From Myripristis murdjan (taxonomy: Eukaryota; Chordata; Actinopteri; Holocentriformes; Holocentridae), in contig NC_043983.1 in assembly GCF_902150065.1 (NCBI RefSeq), positions 16,561,821-16,625,820 on the forward strand: a DNA stretch of 64,000 nt. The letters run 5' to 3'. The position numbers and the translations under genes were made by a program. Positions 1-10,834 of this stretch are shown here, piece by piece (the stretch's first letter is position 1; every line of letters begins with the position of its first letter). The notes under the pieces are model-generated. The model searched no databases and was not told the DNA's origin. It saw only the letters and a program-made list of their open reading frames with translations.

Positions 1-218
1 AACCAAATGCTATGTCTCTTCTTCCTCTTTTCCTCTGTATAGTTAAAGAAATGGATTTAAAAGATCTGAAGGTGATTGTAGCTTTAACTTGGATTGACCT
101 CTATCAATCAGAAACATACATCTGCTTATCTGCTACATAGAAAGGGGTCATGACTTGCTACTTTTTGTTGTATGTCGTTCCCCCAAGTTATGAAAGAGCA
201 CATCTCCAGGATAACATT

Positions 219-224
219 TTTATT
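219..224 (-). promoter_or_regulatory. Candidate pcsk9 polyadenylation signal
   Basis: AATAAA on the minus strand lies about 360 bases after the pcsk9 stop codon. The interval 225-585 contains no other coding signal and is best read as the pcsk9 3' UTR. The remaining bases 1-218 show nothing I can assign. Confidence 0.45.
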
Positions 225-585
225 GGAAATGCTTTATAAAGGTACAAAATTATTGCTCATGTTTCAAGGATAAAGAATCATATATGACGTGGTTTCAAAA
301 AAGCTACCAAGTCAGTGTACATGTGCAAGATGAGGCAACATTCATAAATCTGAAGCATCAGTACAAGATGCTTAAAGGAACACATATCACCTAATCCTAA
401 ACCATGAAGCACACCCAGCACTTCTGCAGAGATGCTTACAGTCATGACGGAATACAAATGGTTAAGGTGTTTTCAGAGGTATAGTAAAGAGGAGTAAAAG
501 TGGTCAAAGACAAAGGTGACAACTCAGCACCTGACAACCGACAATATTCTGCTTCCAAGGTGTTGGACATCAAAGTGGCAAGAGC

Positions 586-3500
586 CTAGGAGTGAGGAGA
601 CGTGGTAGGCTGCTGTGGTTGTCGAATGCGACAGCACACAGCGATGCCAGCTGCCCCTTCCACTCCTGTGGCACTCCGGACAAAGCAACTGTTGCCCTTA
701 GCAACCGGCCCCAAGATAGCAGAGCCCCGAGAGACTGCAGTGCAGTCTGTCAAAGTCCAGCCAGAGGGACAGGACACCTCAGCCTGTGAGAGAAGAGCCA
801 AAACATTAAACAGTGAAGAAGGGAGAGGATATGATTTCAAAGGGAATGTAAGAGAAGGACCGACATGGACATTTACACATTTCCTCTGCATGTTACCTAT
901 CAAAATACGCACCTGCTCACTATCAGATGATATGTGTTCCAACAGGTGACATTCCAGAGACGGAGCATGGCAGCATACTGCGTTCGATGTCACCCCCTCC
1001 CTCACCATGCAACGCCTCCGCTCACCATGATGAGGACGTGAGTCAGACAAGACCTCAGCACCAAACCAAGAACTGCAGCCTAAGGAGAGATGAGCCAGTA
1101 TGGTCAGGCAAAATTACACCAACATGGTTACAATACACATTGAACTGGATTAGTGGTTTTCACACAAAGCTGCAAAAAGCACTGACCAAACCTCCAACCT
1201 GGAATCATCATGACAGTAATACAGTTTCAGGTAATGCAAGCTTTTATGAGAAACAGAAATCAAAAATGTCAGATTTGTATATGCATATTTTAGTGGTTAA
1301 AAAGTGCGATGAAAACATTGGGGTGAGACGTTTTACTGACTTCTCCAACTCAGTTACACTGATCCCTCTGAACTTCCCACATTAGAACAGTGACCCCAGC
1401 TGGACAGCCGCCCTTACAGCGCGATTCAGGTTAACAGCAGCATTTTTACACGTCATTCACACCAGCAAGGACTGTAGTTGCATCTTGTGCCGAGTACCCT
1501 TACCAGTCAGGTAGTGTTGCTTGCTGACACACTCAGCATCTTGTCCAGCCTCAGAACTGGAATGGACTTGGCACTGCAGACCACTCACAACGCAGCAACG
1601 GGCCACGGCATACACCCCTTTACCCCCTGGCCCGTTATGAGCAACACAATCCATCTGCCCATTATTTTCCTGTGGAAAACAGCATGGAAGGTTTATCACC
1701 TTCTAGTGTGCTCAAATGGTTGCATCAGATTTTTTTAAATAAAGAAATGTCTTTTTGAACTCACAATGATGGCCTCTCCCATGCGGACCCCATCAGGGGC
1801 GTAGCTGGTACAACCCATCATCTCCTCACCTTGACGACAGCTGATGACTGCCTTGTCAGCAGTCAGGACCCCGGACCTCTCAGACCACACTGACCGACAC
1901 AGAAGCTCCACATCTACACATACAGTAACACTGAGCCAGATGGGCACACAGAGCAAACTGCACTCAAATGATAAATTTAATTTACTGTGCACGCGTGTGT
2001 GAGGGTGTTAGGTGCTAACCTGTGTTGTTGTCTGCTGTATCAGGTGGCATGGCTGCCACCAGGTTTGGTGTGGAGAGACGGTGTGTTTCAGGTAGAGACA
2101 GGGGGTTGATTGTGTTGCTAATGGAGTAACGCAGCATCTTCTGGAGGACCTGCACTGATGATGCATTCGGACTAGAGGACAGGATCACTGCTGCTATACC
2201 TACACATGCAAAGAAAAACTATTGTAGCAAATAAAAAATACAGACAGCTTTATTTCCAGTTACACAAGTTTTTCTTTTAGTGTGTTTTTTGTGTTTTGCT
2301 ATTGTGTGTGCATGTCTGTGGTCATACCAGCAGCATGGGCAGCAGCTTGGGAGGTCCCACTAAGGGAAGTGAAACAGGTGCTGCAGTCGCTGCTGGCACT
2401 GACTATATCATCGCCTGGTGCAAACAGATCAACACACCGACCAAAGTTGGTGCCACCTGCTCCCAGTGACACGGGCTGGTCTGCTGAGTTCACGGCTCCC
2501 ACAGTGATGACCTACACAGAGGAGAGCAGTTAAAGTAAAGCCTGTGTGTACGTGTCTGGATAGAATCATGGTGCCAAAAGTTGCCATATTAAATGTGTGT
2601 GTGTGTGTGTGCGCCTGTGCATGCACCTCGGGCTCTGAGGCAGGTGAGTAGAGGCAAGCGTCATCTCTAAAGTTGCCTGCAGCAGCAATGACCACAGCTC
2701 CATCACGCACCATGTCCCGACAGGCCATGTTTAATGAACGGCTGAAGCCACCGATGAAAGGCAGCAACACAACTACTGCACCCGTTGGACGGGCCAGTAA
2801 GGCTGCTCGGACATACTCCAACCCTACATGGTGATGTTCAGAAATTGAATGGATTGAGTGATAGAGAAAAATGGTGATAACTGGTAAGAGAGAAGTTCGA
2901 GGGCATAATACCTGCCAGGGCTCCTGATACAGTCCCCTTCCCTTGACAATTGAGCACACGAACCAGGTTAACACTGGTGCCCCTGGCAACACCAGAGTCT
3001 CGCCCACTCACAACCCCAGCCATGTGTGTACCATGACTGTCACACTGACTGGCCTATAGCAGAGACAAACTTGTACTTAGGAGTGATCTGGTGAGAGTAG
3101 CAGCAGAGTGAAATATCTGCAACTGGACAGTCAGTGACTTTGCTGATAATCTAAGCTGGGAGCAGAGAGTGTATAAAAAGATTATTAAGATGAACTGAGA
3201 AATAAGCATGCAGTCATCTAGTTTCTTTGTGTGTGGGAGTGTGTAACCTGTCTGTGAACTCTGACTCCATCCTCCTCAGGGACATTGCTGAAGTCTGTGA
3301 TGAGCACACGGCCCTCAATCTCTCTGTGGGAACTCTGAACGCTGCCGTCCATCAGATACACCTCTGCCATGCCGCCATCATCTACAGAGGAGGTGTGTAT
3401 GGGCACAAAATCTCATTACTGTGTGTGTGCATGTGTGAGTGAAAGACAGATAGAGGAACTCACTAGGTGGTGTGTATTCCCCAGTGTCCGATGTGGCGGT

Positions 3501-4489
3501 GTGAGGCTGCAGTAACTTCTTAAGGTTCCAGGGGACACTTTGAGCAAAGATAGACGAGTCCTCCTCTATGTAATCCACATGAGGTAACTTCACCGCCTAG
3601 TGAGAACACAGTCAAACATAAGTGATGCACAACTTGGAGGGCAAACCTACCTTCAGCTCAGTATTTAGCCACCTTATAAAACTTCATGATGGACCACAAT
3701 AAGTAGTGTCAAGCTCACATAATGTATAGAAAACATGTTTTTAAGGGAAAAAAATCTCCTAATGGTCACCACCTGGAGGTCATTGTTAAACCAGACTTTG
3801 ATTTACCGGTCACTGGTCAAAGGTGAGGAGCCAAGAGGTCAGATAAGCTGTGATGTGTTAGAGATTGTTATTCAGGGGTGCCGCAGCATGCACAGGAGCT
3901 GGAGGTCAGAAGTTACCATGTGAAGGACATCACTGCTCATCTTGACCAGGAAGCCGTGCAAAGCTCTAGAGTAGGTTTGCAGGATCTCCAGCAGGTATCC
4001 TCTCCTGACTGCCTTGGCTTGCAGCCTCCTGATGGTCCTTTGGACTTGAGAGTCATGGGAGCCCTGACGCAGGATCACCAGGTACTGACCTGGCATACGC
4101 CATGCTGCCTAGAGCACAGAACACAGAACACACAGATGCAATATCCACATGTGCAAGAGAAGGCGGGTGACAAAGCATATTCTGTTTTCAAACAGGTGAA
4201 TGATGCACCATTTGGGCAAAAAGTAAGGTCTTAGAGAGTTAGATGTTGCATCTTCAAAGTTGTCAAATAATCTCATATGTAAATATGTTGGAACAGTGTT
4301 TTGCATCACCTTGTTGCACCTGAGGAACTCAGCAGCAGGTTCGGGTAGGATTTCGGGTTTCTTCTCGTCCTGGCGGATCAGGTCTAGTATCATCTGGTCG
4401 TCCTCAGAATAATCCTGCGCGCTCACGGCCAAAAACATGAATGCGCACAAACACAGCGCCCAGCAGGTCCAGTCTAAGGCGCAACGCAT
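586..4489 (-). CDS. pcsk9: Proprotein convertase subtilisin/kexin type 9 (PCSK9), 12 exons
   Basis: This is a secreted, catalytically self-limited subtilase that binds the LDL receptor and sends it to lysosomal degradation. The exons, in transcript order, are 4310-4489, 3917-4108, 3464-3596, 3248-3381, 2912-3053, 2627-2823, 2328-2511, 2020-2199, 1765-1913, 1504-1669, 913-1079 and 586-783. They total 673 aa, against 692 in human. A signal peptide starts MRCALDW. The prodomain ends at the self-cleavage site FAQ|SVPW (Q143/S144). The triad is Asp180 (EVYLMDGS), His220 (DSHGTH) and Ser380 (SGTS), with oxyanion Asn311 (AAGNF). Asp368 (SSDCSTC) matches human D374, which contacts the LDL receptor. 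The furin-type site RVHR|Q (R212) is kept. A cysteine-rich C-terminal domain follows. Two in-frame Met codons lie upstream (to 4558), but the chosen start gives the normal signal peptide. Identification rests on remembered human sequence and is very secure. Confidence 0.96.
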
Positions 4490-4743
4490 TCCCGCGACCA
4501 CTCTTGGATTTTTTCCAGTAAATTTAACAGCATTCATTATAAAATTGTACAAATTCACTAATTACTTTTTATTTTATGATAATCTCACATTTGCCCGGGA
4601 TTTTTGGTCTCTCCGCCAGCCATGTGTCTTGTATCCCAACAGTAGGATAAAGTCTTCAACACGTTATAAAATGTACTCGGGAAAAAAAAAATCTAACAAT
4701 TGATTCTTACAATTGAAGGCGGGGACTGGTGACGTCTCAGGGG

Positions 4744-4790
4744 CTCACGCCACCGCTTTAGTATCGAATGATTCTCCTCCGTTAAAAACA
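4744..4790 (-). promoter_or_regulatory. SRE-like element with adjacent HNF1 half-site upstream of pcsk9
   Basis: On the minus (sense) strand 4753-4744 reads GTGGCGTGAG, one base away from the sterol regulatory element GTGGCGTGAT that I recall from the human PCSK9 promoter, in the same orientation. It lies about 255 bases upstream of the start codon. A GTTAA half-site typical of HNF1 starts at 4781, about 28 bases from the SRE, a spacing resembling the human arrangement. The role is inferred from sequence and position only. Confidence 0.5.
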
Positions 4791-5156
4791 CCTCTGCCTG
4801 AATCTGTGGCGGAGTCATGTTTCACACTGTCGGGGACAGCCGCCATCCTCAATTTAACCCACTTTGATTCAAACTTTACTGCATCCCAAATTACACTGTA
4901 GCTACTTTCAGATCAATTAGCCTATAATTAGTGTTATTTGTTAATGCGGTTATTAAGATGTGCAATTAATATTAATGCTGTGTGTCAATTAGATAATAAA
5001 CAAGTCATGTATAAGATGTAGGTTCTTCCGAATATGGCTGGTTGAATGTGTGCGGAAACAATAAGGCGGATGATGGTGAGTTAATATTTGTCGTTTTCTT
5101 CAGGTTCTTCAAGTTTGCATAGTTGTGGTCCTGAGTTGCGCTCTTAGGTGTTGAGC

Positions 5157-5217
5157 GCGTCTCTCTCTCTCTCTCTCTCTCGCTCTCTCTCTCTCGCTCT
5201 CTCTCTCTCGCTCTCTC
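5157..5217. repeat. CT/GA microsatellite
   Basis: A nearly pure CT dinucleotide tract, interrupted by a few CG units, between pcsk9 and bsnd. Confidence 0.95.
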
Positions 5218-5230
5218 AATAGCAAATAGT

Positions 5231-5243
5231 GCCATCTTCTGGG
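5231..5243 (-). promoter_or_regulatory. CTCF-like motif
   Basis: The minus strand reads CCCAGAAGATGGC followed by AC, a close match to the CTCF core CCASNAGRKGGCRS. It sits between the pcsk9 promoter and the 3' end of bsnd, where an insulator would be plausible. This is a motif match only. Confidence 0.35.
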
Positions 5244-5540
5244 ACTACCAAGCATACAGAGGTAACTTTATTACTTTATTGCGCATTTTGCATTGACACG
5301 ATGTGGTGGGAGCCTGTTGGGATGGGGCCAACAGGTTTCCATTAGCTGTAAAAATCCACTATCAAACAGCATCATGACTGAGTGGAGCTGACATTATGGG
5401 AAAGACTCTTTAAAAGATATGAAACCACTCTGTCCTAGTGTCCTAAGCAGAAAGATACTCGGGAGTCTTGTGATGGGACTGATGAGGTGCTTCCCATGGT
5501 GCACCTGTGTCTGGACGCTCCTCTGTGCCCCCTCAGCAGA

Positions 5541-6370
5541 TCAGACCAGGTGCAGAGTGGGACAGCTGTGACAGTGACTGGTCAGGGGTTCAGTGAGGGG
5601 ACTGTTGGATTTTTGCCAACTGAAGCCAGGAATAATTCTGAAACGAGATGACAGAAAAAAAAGTTTAGTCAAGTTACAACTTTTAATGCCATTTTTAACC
5701 TTTTCTTTATCCAGTGAAATGTTTTCCTGAGCACGCACACTCTTATCGAGCTCTGTCCTGCTCCACATTCACATAATTACTAACATTCACGTGTGGGCGC
5801 TGGCCAGTATAACCACTGTTTTCATGTGTTGGCCACTAAGCTAACTGAGGGTTAAGCGCTTTAATCAAGGGCACATTAATGGTAGTTTCTGAGGGAGGGG
5901 ACGGTGTTACTCATTTTCCCAGCTGGTCTGGATTTCCAAGCCAGTGACTTTCCAGTCACAAGCACGCTGCTCCTTTTATCTGTTCTACTTTTCTCTGTCC
6001 TCACCACTTCCTCATTACCCACCTCCTTTATGCTCTGCTGCTACCGCTACTCCATCACATCATCATTAATTTTCCCCTAAAGATAAGATAATAACATTAA
6101 TATCTACGGTATAATTAGTGCAGTCGCCCTCCCGTCACTGAACCATATTGCACTGCTGCTGTCTCCATGTTAGTGTCCTGAGATGACAGACCACAGGGAG
6201 TCGTTAAGGCCTGAGTGAACGCTTTCCCGGCAATTGGCTATTAGGCCAGAGTGTGTATGTGTGTGTGTATTTGATATTACGGTACCTCTGATGTTTTGTT
6301 TCAGCTGAAGTATACACGCTATCCTGCAGCCTCTTCTCTTCCTGAATCTGAGGAGCCAACATGACCTAAG

Positions 6371-6415
<45 letters not shown>

Positions 6416-6682
6416 ATTAGCAATCAAATCTCCACTTGATATTGCATACCATCTCTTATCACTTTCTCTCCAACACTCATGAGCTTTATCTACCTTGGGG
6501 TAGCACTGGCAGAGGCTCCATACAGTCCCGATAGCCACCATGGTGACACCCAGGACACACACAGTGGCGTAGACATGGGGTCGCTCCTCAGTCATGATGA
6601 ACAAGCCAAACGCTGACACACACAGCCCTGCCACTATCAGTCCATAGCGATATGGCTTCCCTTCTACCATTGCCGCAGCCAC
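5541..6682 (-). CDS. bsnd: Barttin, accessory subunit of ClC-K chloride channels (C-terminal part uncertain)
   Basis: Barttin escorts ClC-K channels to the membrane of kidney and inner-ear epithelia. Exon 1 (6494-6682, 63 aa) is a clear match. It carries two membrane segments separated by [11 protein letters not shown] and ends in WSLCQCYPK, the same palmitoylated CxC-YPK ending as human barttin. Exon 2 (6286-6365) adds [15 protein letters not shown] and is well supported. A last exon at 5541-5637 fits in phase after a good acceptor (CTCGTTTCAG) and would give a 121-aa protein, but its sequence is not convincing. The long acidic tail of mammalian barttin (about 320 aa in total) was not found. 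Met1 and Met5 are both possible starts. The gene sits between pcsk9 and TMEM61-like genes exactly as in human 1p32, which supports orthology. I am sure of exons 1-2 and unsure of the rest. Confidence 0.82.
6373..6411. repeat. AC/GT microsatellite abutting the bsnd exon 2 acceptor
   Basis: About twenty AC units. On the bsnd sense strand this is a GT tract that runs to within a few bases of the TTCTTAG acceptor at 6366-6368. Confidence 0.95.
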
Positions 6683-8347
6683 AGCAACCCTTTGAAGTCA
6701 ACACTGCAAACTTGGCCTGTGTGAAAACGGCTGGGCTTGATACTGAAGTGCCTTGCCTGCTGGTTAGGCTTCAATAGTCGGGTGGTGTGTGTGGAGACTT
6801 TGTGTTTTGTGTCAGGGCTTGAAGGTGAGGGTGGAGAAAGCCAGGTTAGGGTTCCACTCTGCTGCCTATTACAGCCTGCAGGTCTAAAATTGCAGGTGTG
6901 TGTAATGGGTCACCTTGCCTCAAACTGTGGGCAATAAGGGGGGCCACAACCCAGCTCCTGGACCTCTCACCTATGAGGCCCATTGGGCAAAAACCATCTT
7001 GCATAATACTCACCAACACAGCTATTTATTTATTACTATTATTAGTTTTAGACCATGATAAGATGTAATAATAATGGAAAAAGTAACACTTGTACACACT
7101 GAAGTGGCACTTTTGTCAGTGTCATTTCATCTTCAAGCACTTCAGTTAATATTTACTTTACAAAGACTTAATCACATTGTATGTAAACACCTAGACACAT
7201 TGTAGATTGCGCGAAAACACTGTTACATTAATGAGCAAGTGATGTAGTTAGTGATTACAGCTGTATGTCATAGGAAGACTCATGGGGCTTGCTACGAAAC
7301 AGTGCTTGAAGGCGCACTGACACAGGCAAAAGTGTCACATTTTTATTTTTATACTGTGTTGAGAGGTAATAATAAGAATTTTGCAAGACAGATTTTGCCC
7401 CATCAACCTTCCATACTCGTGTTCTCTCTCCTCCTCAGCCATTCATTTTATAGTTTCTGCGTATGTTTTTTTTAGCACCGTGTAGGATTTTCAGTGCTAG
7501 TTAGGAGGTGACTCATAGATAAGTAAACATTCCTCATCACAATGTTTCCGGAGTTTCCTTCTCAAATAAACAATCCATCATTTTTAAGTGCAACACCACC
7601 CACAGAGAGCTGGACAGCTATTCCTTAACTCAAGTTTATAGTAACATCGCAACATAACACAACACTGAATGTTCCTTCCAACACTGGATACAAACCTTAT
7701 GGAGTAACACTGTTCTGTTTAACATTCTGCTGTCGACAATTAAGGCATTTTGCTTTGGAATAAGTTGTTAGTAAATCTTGTGCAAAGTTGTGAGCGGAAA
7801 GAGTGCAGACACAGAGTGACACGTTGTATAGCTGGGTGTAAGGAAAGAAAAAGTGTCGTGCAGCCACAGTAGTAGGTCACATAGACAGATTCCAGTGGGC
7901 CACTAGAGCCCTTTGATTAGCTTTATCCTTACTTGATGTCTACAACTCTATAAATTTGGGGTTGCAGCCAGTCTGTTGACATTAATCCCTTCACTCAGTT
8001 GTACAGTTACATAATGGTCTTCTCAAGAAAGGATCAGGGGTGGGGGGTGAAGCAGAGTTGTAGTGATCTCCTGCCCCCTCTCCAGTCAATCAATCACAAC
8101 ACAGTTACTAGACAGCAAGGCCACATTGAGATTCAGTCTGTGAAAGTCTTCAGTCTACCTCCTGTAGTTCCTTTTAATGTTTGTTTGGGTTCAGGATGGC
8201 TGTCGTAAGGCACAGATCAGGCTGATAAAGCGAGTTCACTCTTAGTAAGATGGATCCCTGCATGGCTCTCGCTAAGACCCAAAGACAAAGGCACTGGCGT
8301 GGGGAAAAGATGTCAACCAGATCATTGCTCTCCCTCAAAGTGAGAGG
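6683..8347. other. Intergenic interval, bsnd upstream / TMEM61-like 1 downstream
   Basis: I see no additional gene here. Open frames at 6737-6937, 7251-7475 and 7999-8208 lack family resemblance and splice support. The interval probably contains the bsnd promoter (just above 6682) and the 3' UTR of the first TMEM61-like gene (just below 8348). Confidence 0.5.
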
Positions 8348-9704
8348 TCATAGCTGTGGAGCATGTTCTTGGCTCTTCATTACTGTGTCGTAGGATGGAG
8401 GAGGCTCCATGTCCCATGGAGGTGGAGTGGATGGCAGGGAGGGCTCCGGCTCAGGCCTCCTGCTTACAGAGTCCTCTGACATCTCTCGCCGAATCCGGTC
8501 CAACCTCCTAAGGAGAGAAAGAGAGAGAGACAGTGGGATGTGTGGGTGTGTGCTGACTTTGCTTTGGCTGCCTGACAGGAAATGCCCATTTATTTCCATC
8601 ATTAGTCATTTAATGCTGCTTTCCTTGCAAGCACAGTTTCACTTTTGTATTATCTTTGAAAATCCAAGGCACAAACATCCATTGTCCCTCACTTTTAAAG
8701 AAGAATTCAGAGACACTGCCTCCGAGTGAATATGGACTCTCTCAGGTCAGTGTCTGGAGGTAGAAAAAGCCTTGATGATGGAAACTGTGTTCCTGGCTTG
8801 TCTCCTCTACTGGGCCGGACAATGAGCAGAGCACGTCTTGTTTAAATTCACAAGCCATCATAGATTACCTCAGACAATGCCAGGGGAGTCTGTCAGCCAC
8901 ATTGTGTGCAGTTGTGAGCCTGCATGTGTGCCTTCTGTTTTCTCCGTGACCTACTTCTATAATCAGTCCATAATCAGAACATCTATTGCTTTCCAATTCT
9001 CTGGGTCACAATTTCGGTGTTTTCCAGTTCCTGCTGCATTTCACAGTTCTTGTCACACTATTGTGTTGCAATATATTTTGCATTGTGTCCAAGAGGTTGA
9101 TTAAACACACTATTTGACAGCTCATCTGTCTAAAGGGTGACCTGAGAAAAAGACTATCGGTATACAACACAAATGCATATCTTGAAAAACAGATGAGAGG
9201 CCTGAAAGCTTCACAGCCTCTGATATTAAAGACTGTAAAGAAGAAGGCCCATTAGTCATGAGGGAAAGACATCCAAGGCACTCCTAAAAGGCCTCTGTTC
9301 TATTTGGCATTCATTATGAAAAGTTTGGACATGGTTTGTAAACTTTTCATGATGCATTGCCAAAGAGAATAACGCTTTAAAACTATTTTGGACTGCTTTG
9401 GATCTCCTCATCCTCGCACATGCATGTGGCTTTGTGTGCATGTGTACCTTTGTATGGCCACGGCCTGATGTGGGCTGAAGCGGGTGCCGGTGCGTGGGTG
9501 CAGGAGGAAGTGACCGGGCACCGCCACCTGGAGATTCTTCATGGCGACACAGAGCCCCGTGACCACCAGCCCTGTGCCCCCCAGGCCCAGAAACAACCCA
9601 AGTATAAACAGGGGGAGAACCTGGCCTATACACAGGGCCATGACCACCCCCACGGTCATCAGCACCAGGCCCAGGCACAGCACCACACCATGGGGGAACG
9701 GCAT
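8348..9704 (-). CDS. TMEM61-like two-pass membrane protein, copy 1
   Basis: Coding exons are 9448-9704 and 8348-8507, joining in phase to give 138 aa. The start MPFPHGVVLCLG is chosen because an in-frame stop lies just upstream, in a 5' UTR portion at 9705-9768 whose acceptor is TTGCAG, and because the neighbouring paralogue starts MPSLHHGAIFIG. Two hydrophobic segments (roughly residues 6-28 and 31-55) are followed by a polar, proline-rich tail that ends in PPPSYDTVMKSQEHAPQL and carries a PPxY motif. Human TMEM61, which also lies between BSND and DHCR24, has the same design: two membrane segments and a PPPSYES tail. Function is unknown. PPxY motifs generally recruit WW-domain ubiquitin ligases of the NEDD4 family, but that is inference here. 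Orthology is by position and layout, not alignment. Confidence 0.75.
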
Positions 9705-9772
9705 CCCTGCTTGGCCGCACTGCAGCTTCTTCACCTAGCTGCACCTCCACTTCACCACTACTGCCAGTCTGC

Positions 9773-9859
<87 letters not shown>
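9773..9859. repeat. Compound CA-GA microsatellite
   Basis: A CA tract passes directly into a GA tract. On the sense strand of the TMEM61-like gene it forms CT then GT repeats ending at the acceptor TTGCAG (9769-9771). Confidence 0.95.
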
Positions 9860-9862
<3 letters not shown>

Positions 9863-9869
9863 GTGTACA

Positions 9870-10167
9870 AGACTTCAGCTCAAACTGCTAGTACGTGAGG
9901 CTGAGTGATAGAGAGAAGAAGAAAACAGAGGCATTCCCTGCTTTGCCTCAAACAAGCGAGGAAGCAAAAAGGCGAGGTGATTTCGCGAGTAACGCGCGGA
10001 CACAATAGCCTCTATACATTCCGCGAACATGTTAATTATCTGTGTGTGCGCGTGCGTAAGTGCGTGTGTGAAGGCTGACGATCAACATCGATCCACGATA
10101 CCTGATAGGAACTCACGCTAGAGCGAGGAGCTGTTCAGCAGACGCGTGTCAGGACTGAAAGCCAGGC

Positions 10168-10204
<37 letters not shown>

Positions 10205-10480
10205 ATTGTTATCAGCGCCGCGTCTTCTCCTCTTCATCAAGTTTCACTTCCCTCAGGATGCCCATATGGCGTCCGAGCCCTACAAAAACTCTGGGTAAAA
10301 GGAAAAACGCTCTCTCCACTTCAGTGCGCGTCCTACGATCACACAGGCTTATCAAAGTAGACCGCGCCCGTGTTAAAAGGTCTTCTGCCGCCTGCTTTTC
10401 TCTTTCTGCAGAGGCATATCCGGTTCGCTGTTGTCAAGGCATTGAAAATCATTAGGATATGAGTTAATCTCGCAATGTGG
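9870..10480 (-). promoter_or_regulatory. CpG-rich candidate promoter of TMEM61-like copy 1
   Basis: The stretch is locally rich in CpG (for example GGCGAGG, TTTCGCGAG, ACGCGCGGA and GCCGCGTC) compared with its surroundings. It lies immediately upstream of the 5' UTR acceptor of the minus-strand gene. It also carries a TTG trinucleotide tract at 10168-10210. A first non-coding exon is likely here, but I cannot place it. Confidence 0.35.
10168..10210. repeat. TTG/CAA trinucleotide microsatellite
   Basis: About fourteen TTG units with one interruption near the end. Confidence 0.95.
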
Positions 10481-10801
10481 GCTGAGCACTCCCTGGTCTT
10501 CATCTGGCTACAGCAGCCCCGTACTGAGCGAGGAAGTCTTTTTATGAGGAAGGCTTTTCAGTGACGAGGAATAAAGCGCAGGGCGGGCGCAAGGTCTGAA
10601 CAATGTCAGGCTCCTTCTGTTTGGGCATGCTGTTTGCAGAGGGGAGAGAGAATTATAGCCTGAACTATGAACCGATAAAACCTATGAACCAAACAGCCTA
10701 TTTCATTTTTTGGACGGATGCCTGGCTGTGGCTCTGCTGGGGCTGGAGCAGAGTCACTTATTAATGGCCAGGCTACTTTTAAATGAGTTTAGGTCTGCTT
10801 G

Positions 10802-10805
<4 letters not shown>

Positions 10806-10833
<28 letters not shown>
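10806..10833. repeat. Poly-A tract
   Basis: A run of 28 A residues. No retroposon body with target-site duplications was recognised next to it. Confidence 0.9.

Positions 10834-10834
<1 letters not shown>

Larger units (their letters stand above)
4490..5540. other. pcsk9 upstream region and pcsk9/bsnd intergenic interval
   Basis: This holds the pcsk9 promoter. It contains a CRE-like GTGACGTC at about 4731, the SRE-like site at 4744-4753, and a TATA-like TTTTATAA on the minus strand near 4665. A CT microsatellite lies at 5157-5217 and a CTCF-like motif at 5231-5243. No further gene is seen. Confidence 0.5.

Noticed and set aside
6128-6175. Possible bsnd exon reading [17 protein letters not shown]
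   Set aside because: Good acceptor (ATCTCAG), but the exon 2 phase forces another frame that stops after 13 codons. Kept out of the gene model.
9256-9870. 204-aa minus-strand frame over the TMEM61-like exon
   Set aside because: It begins in the CT/GT microsatellite and is in the wrong frame for the two-helix protein. The paralogue and splice phase support the other frame.
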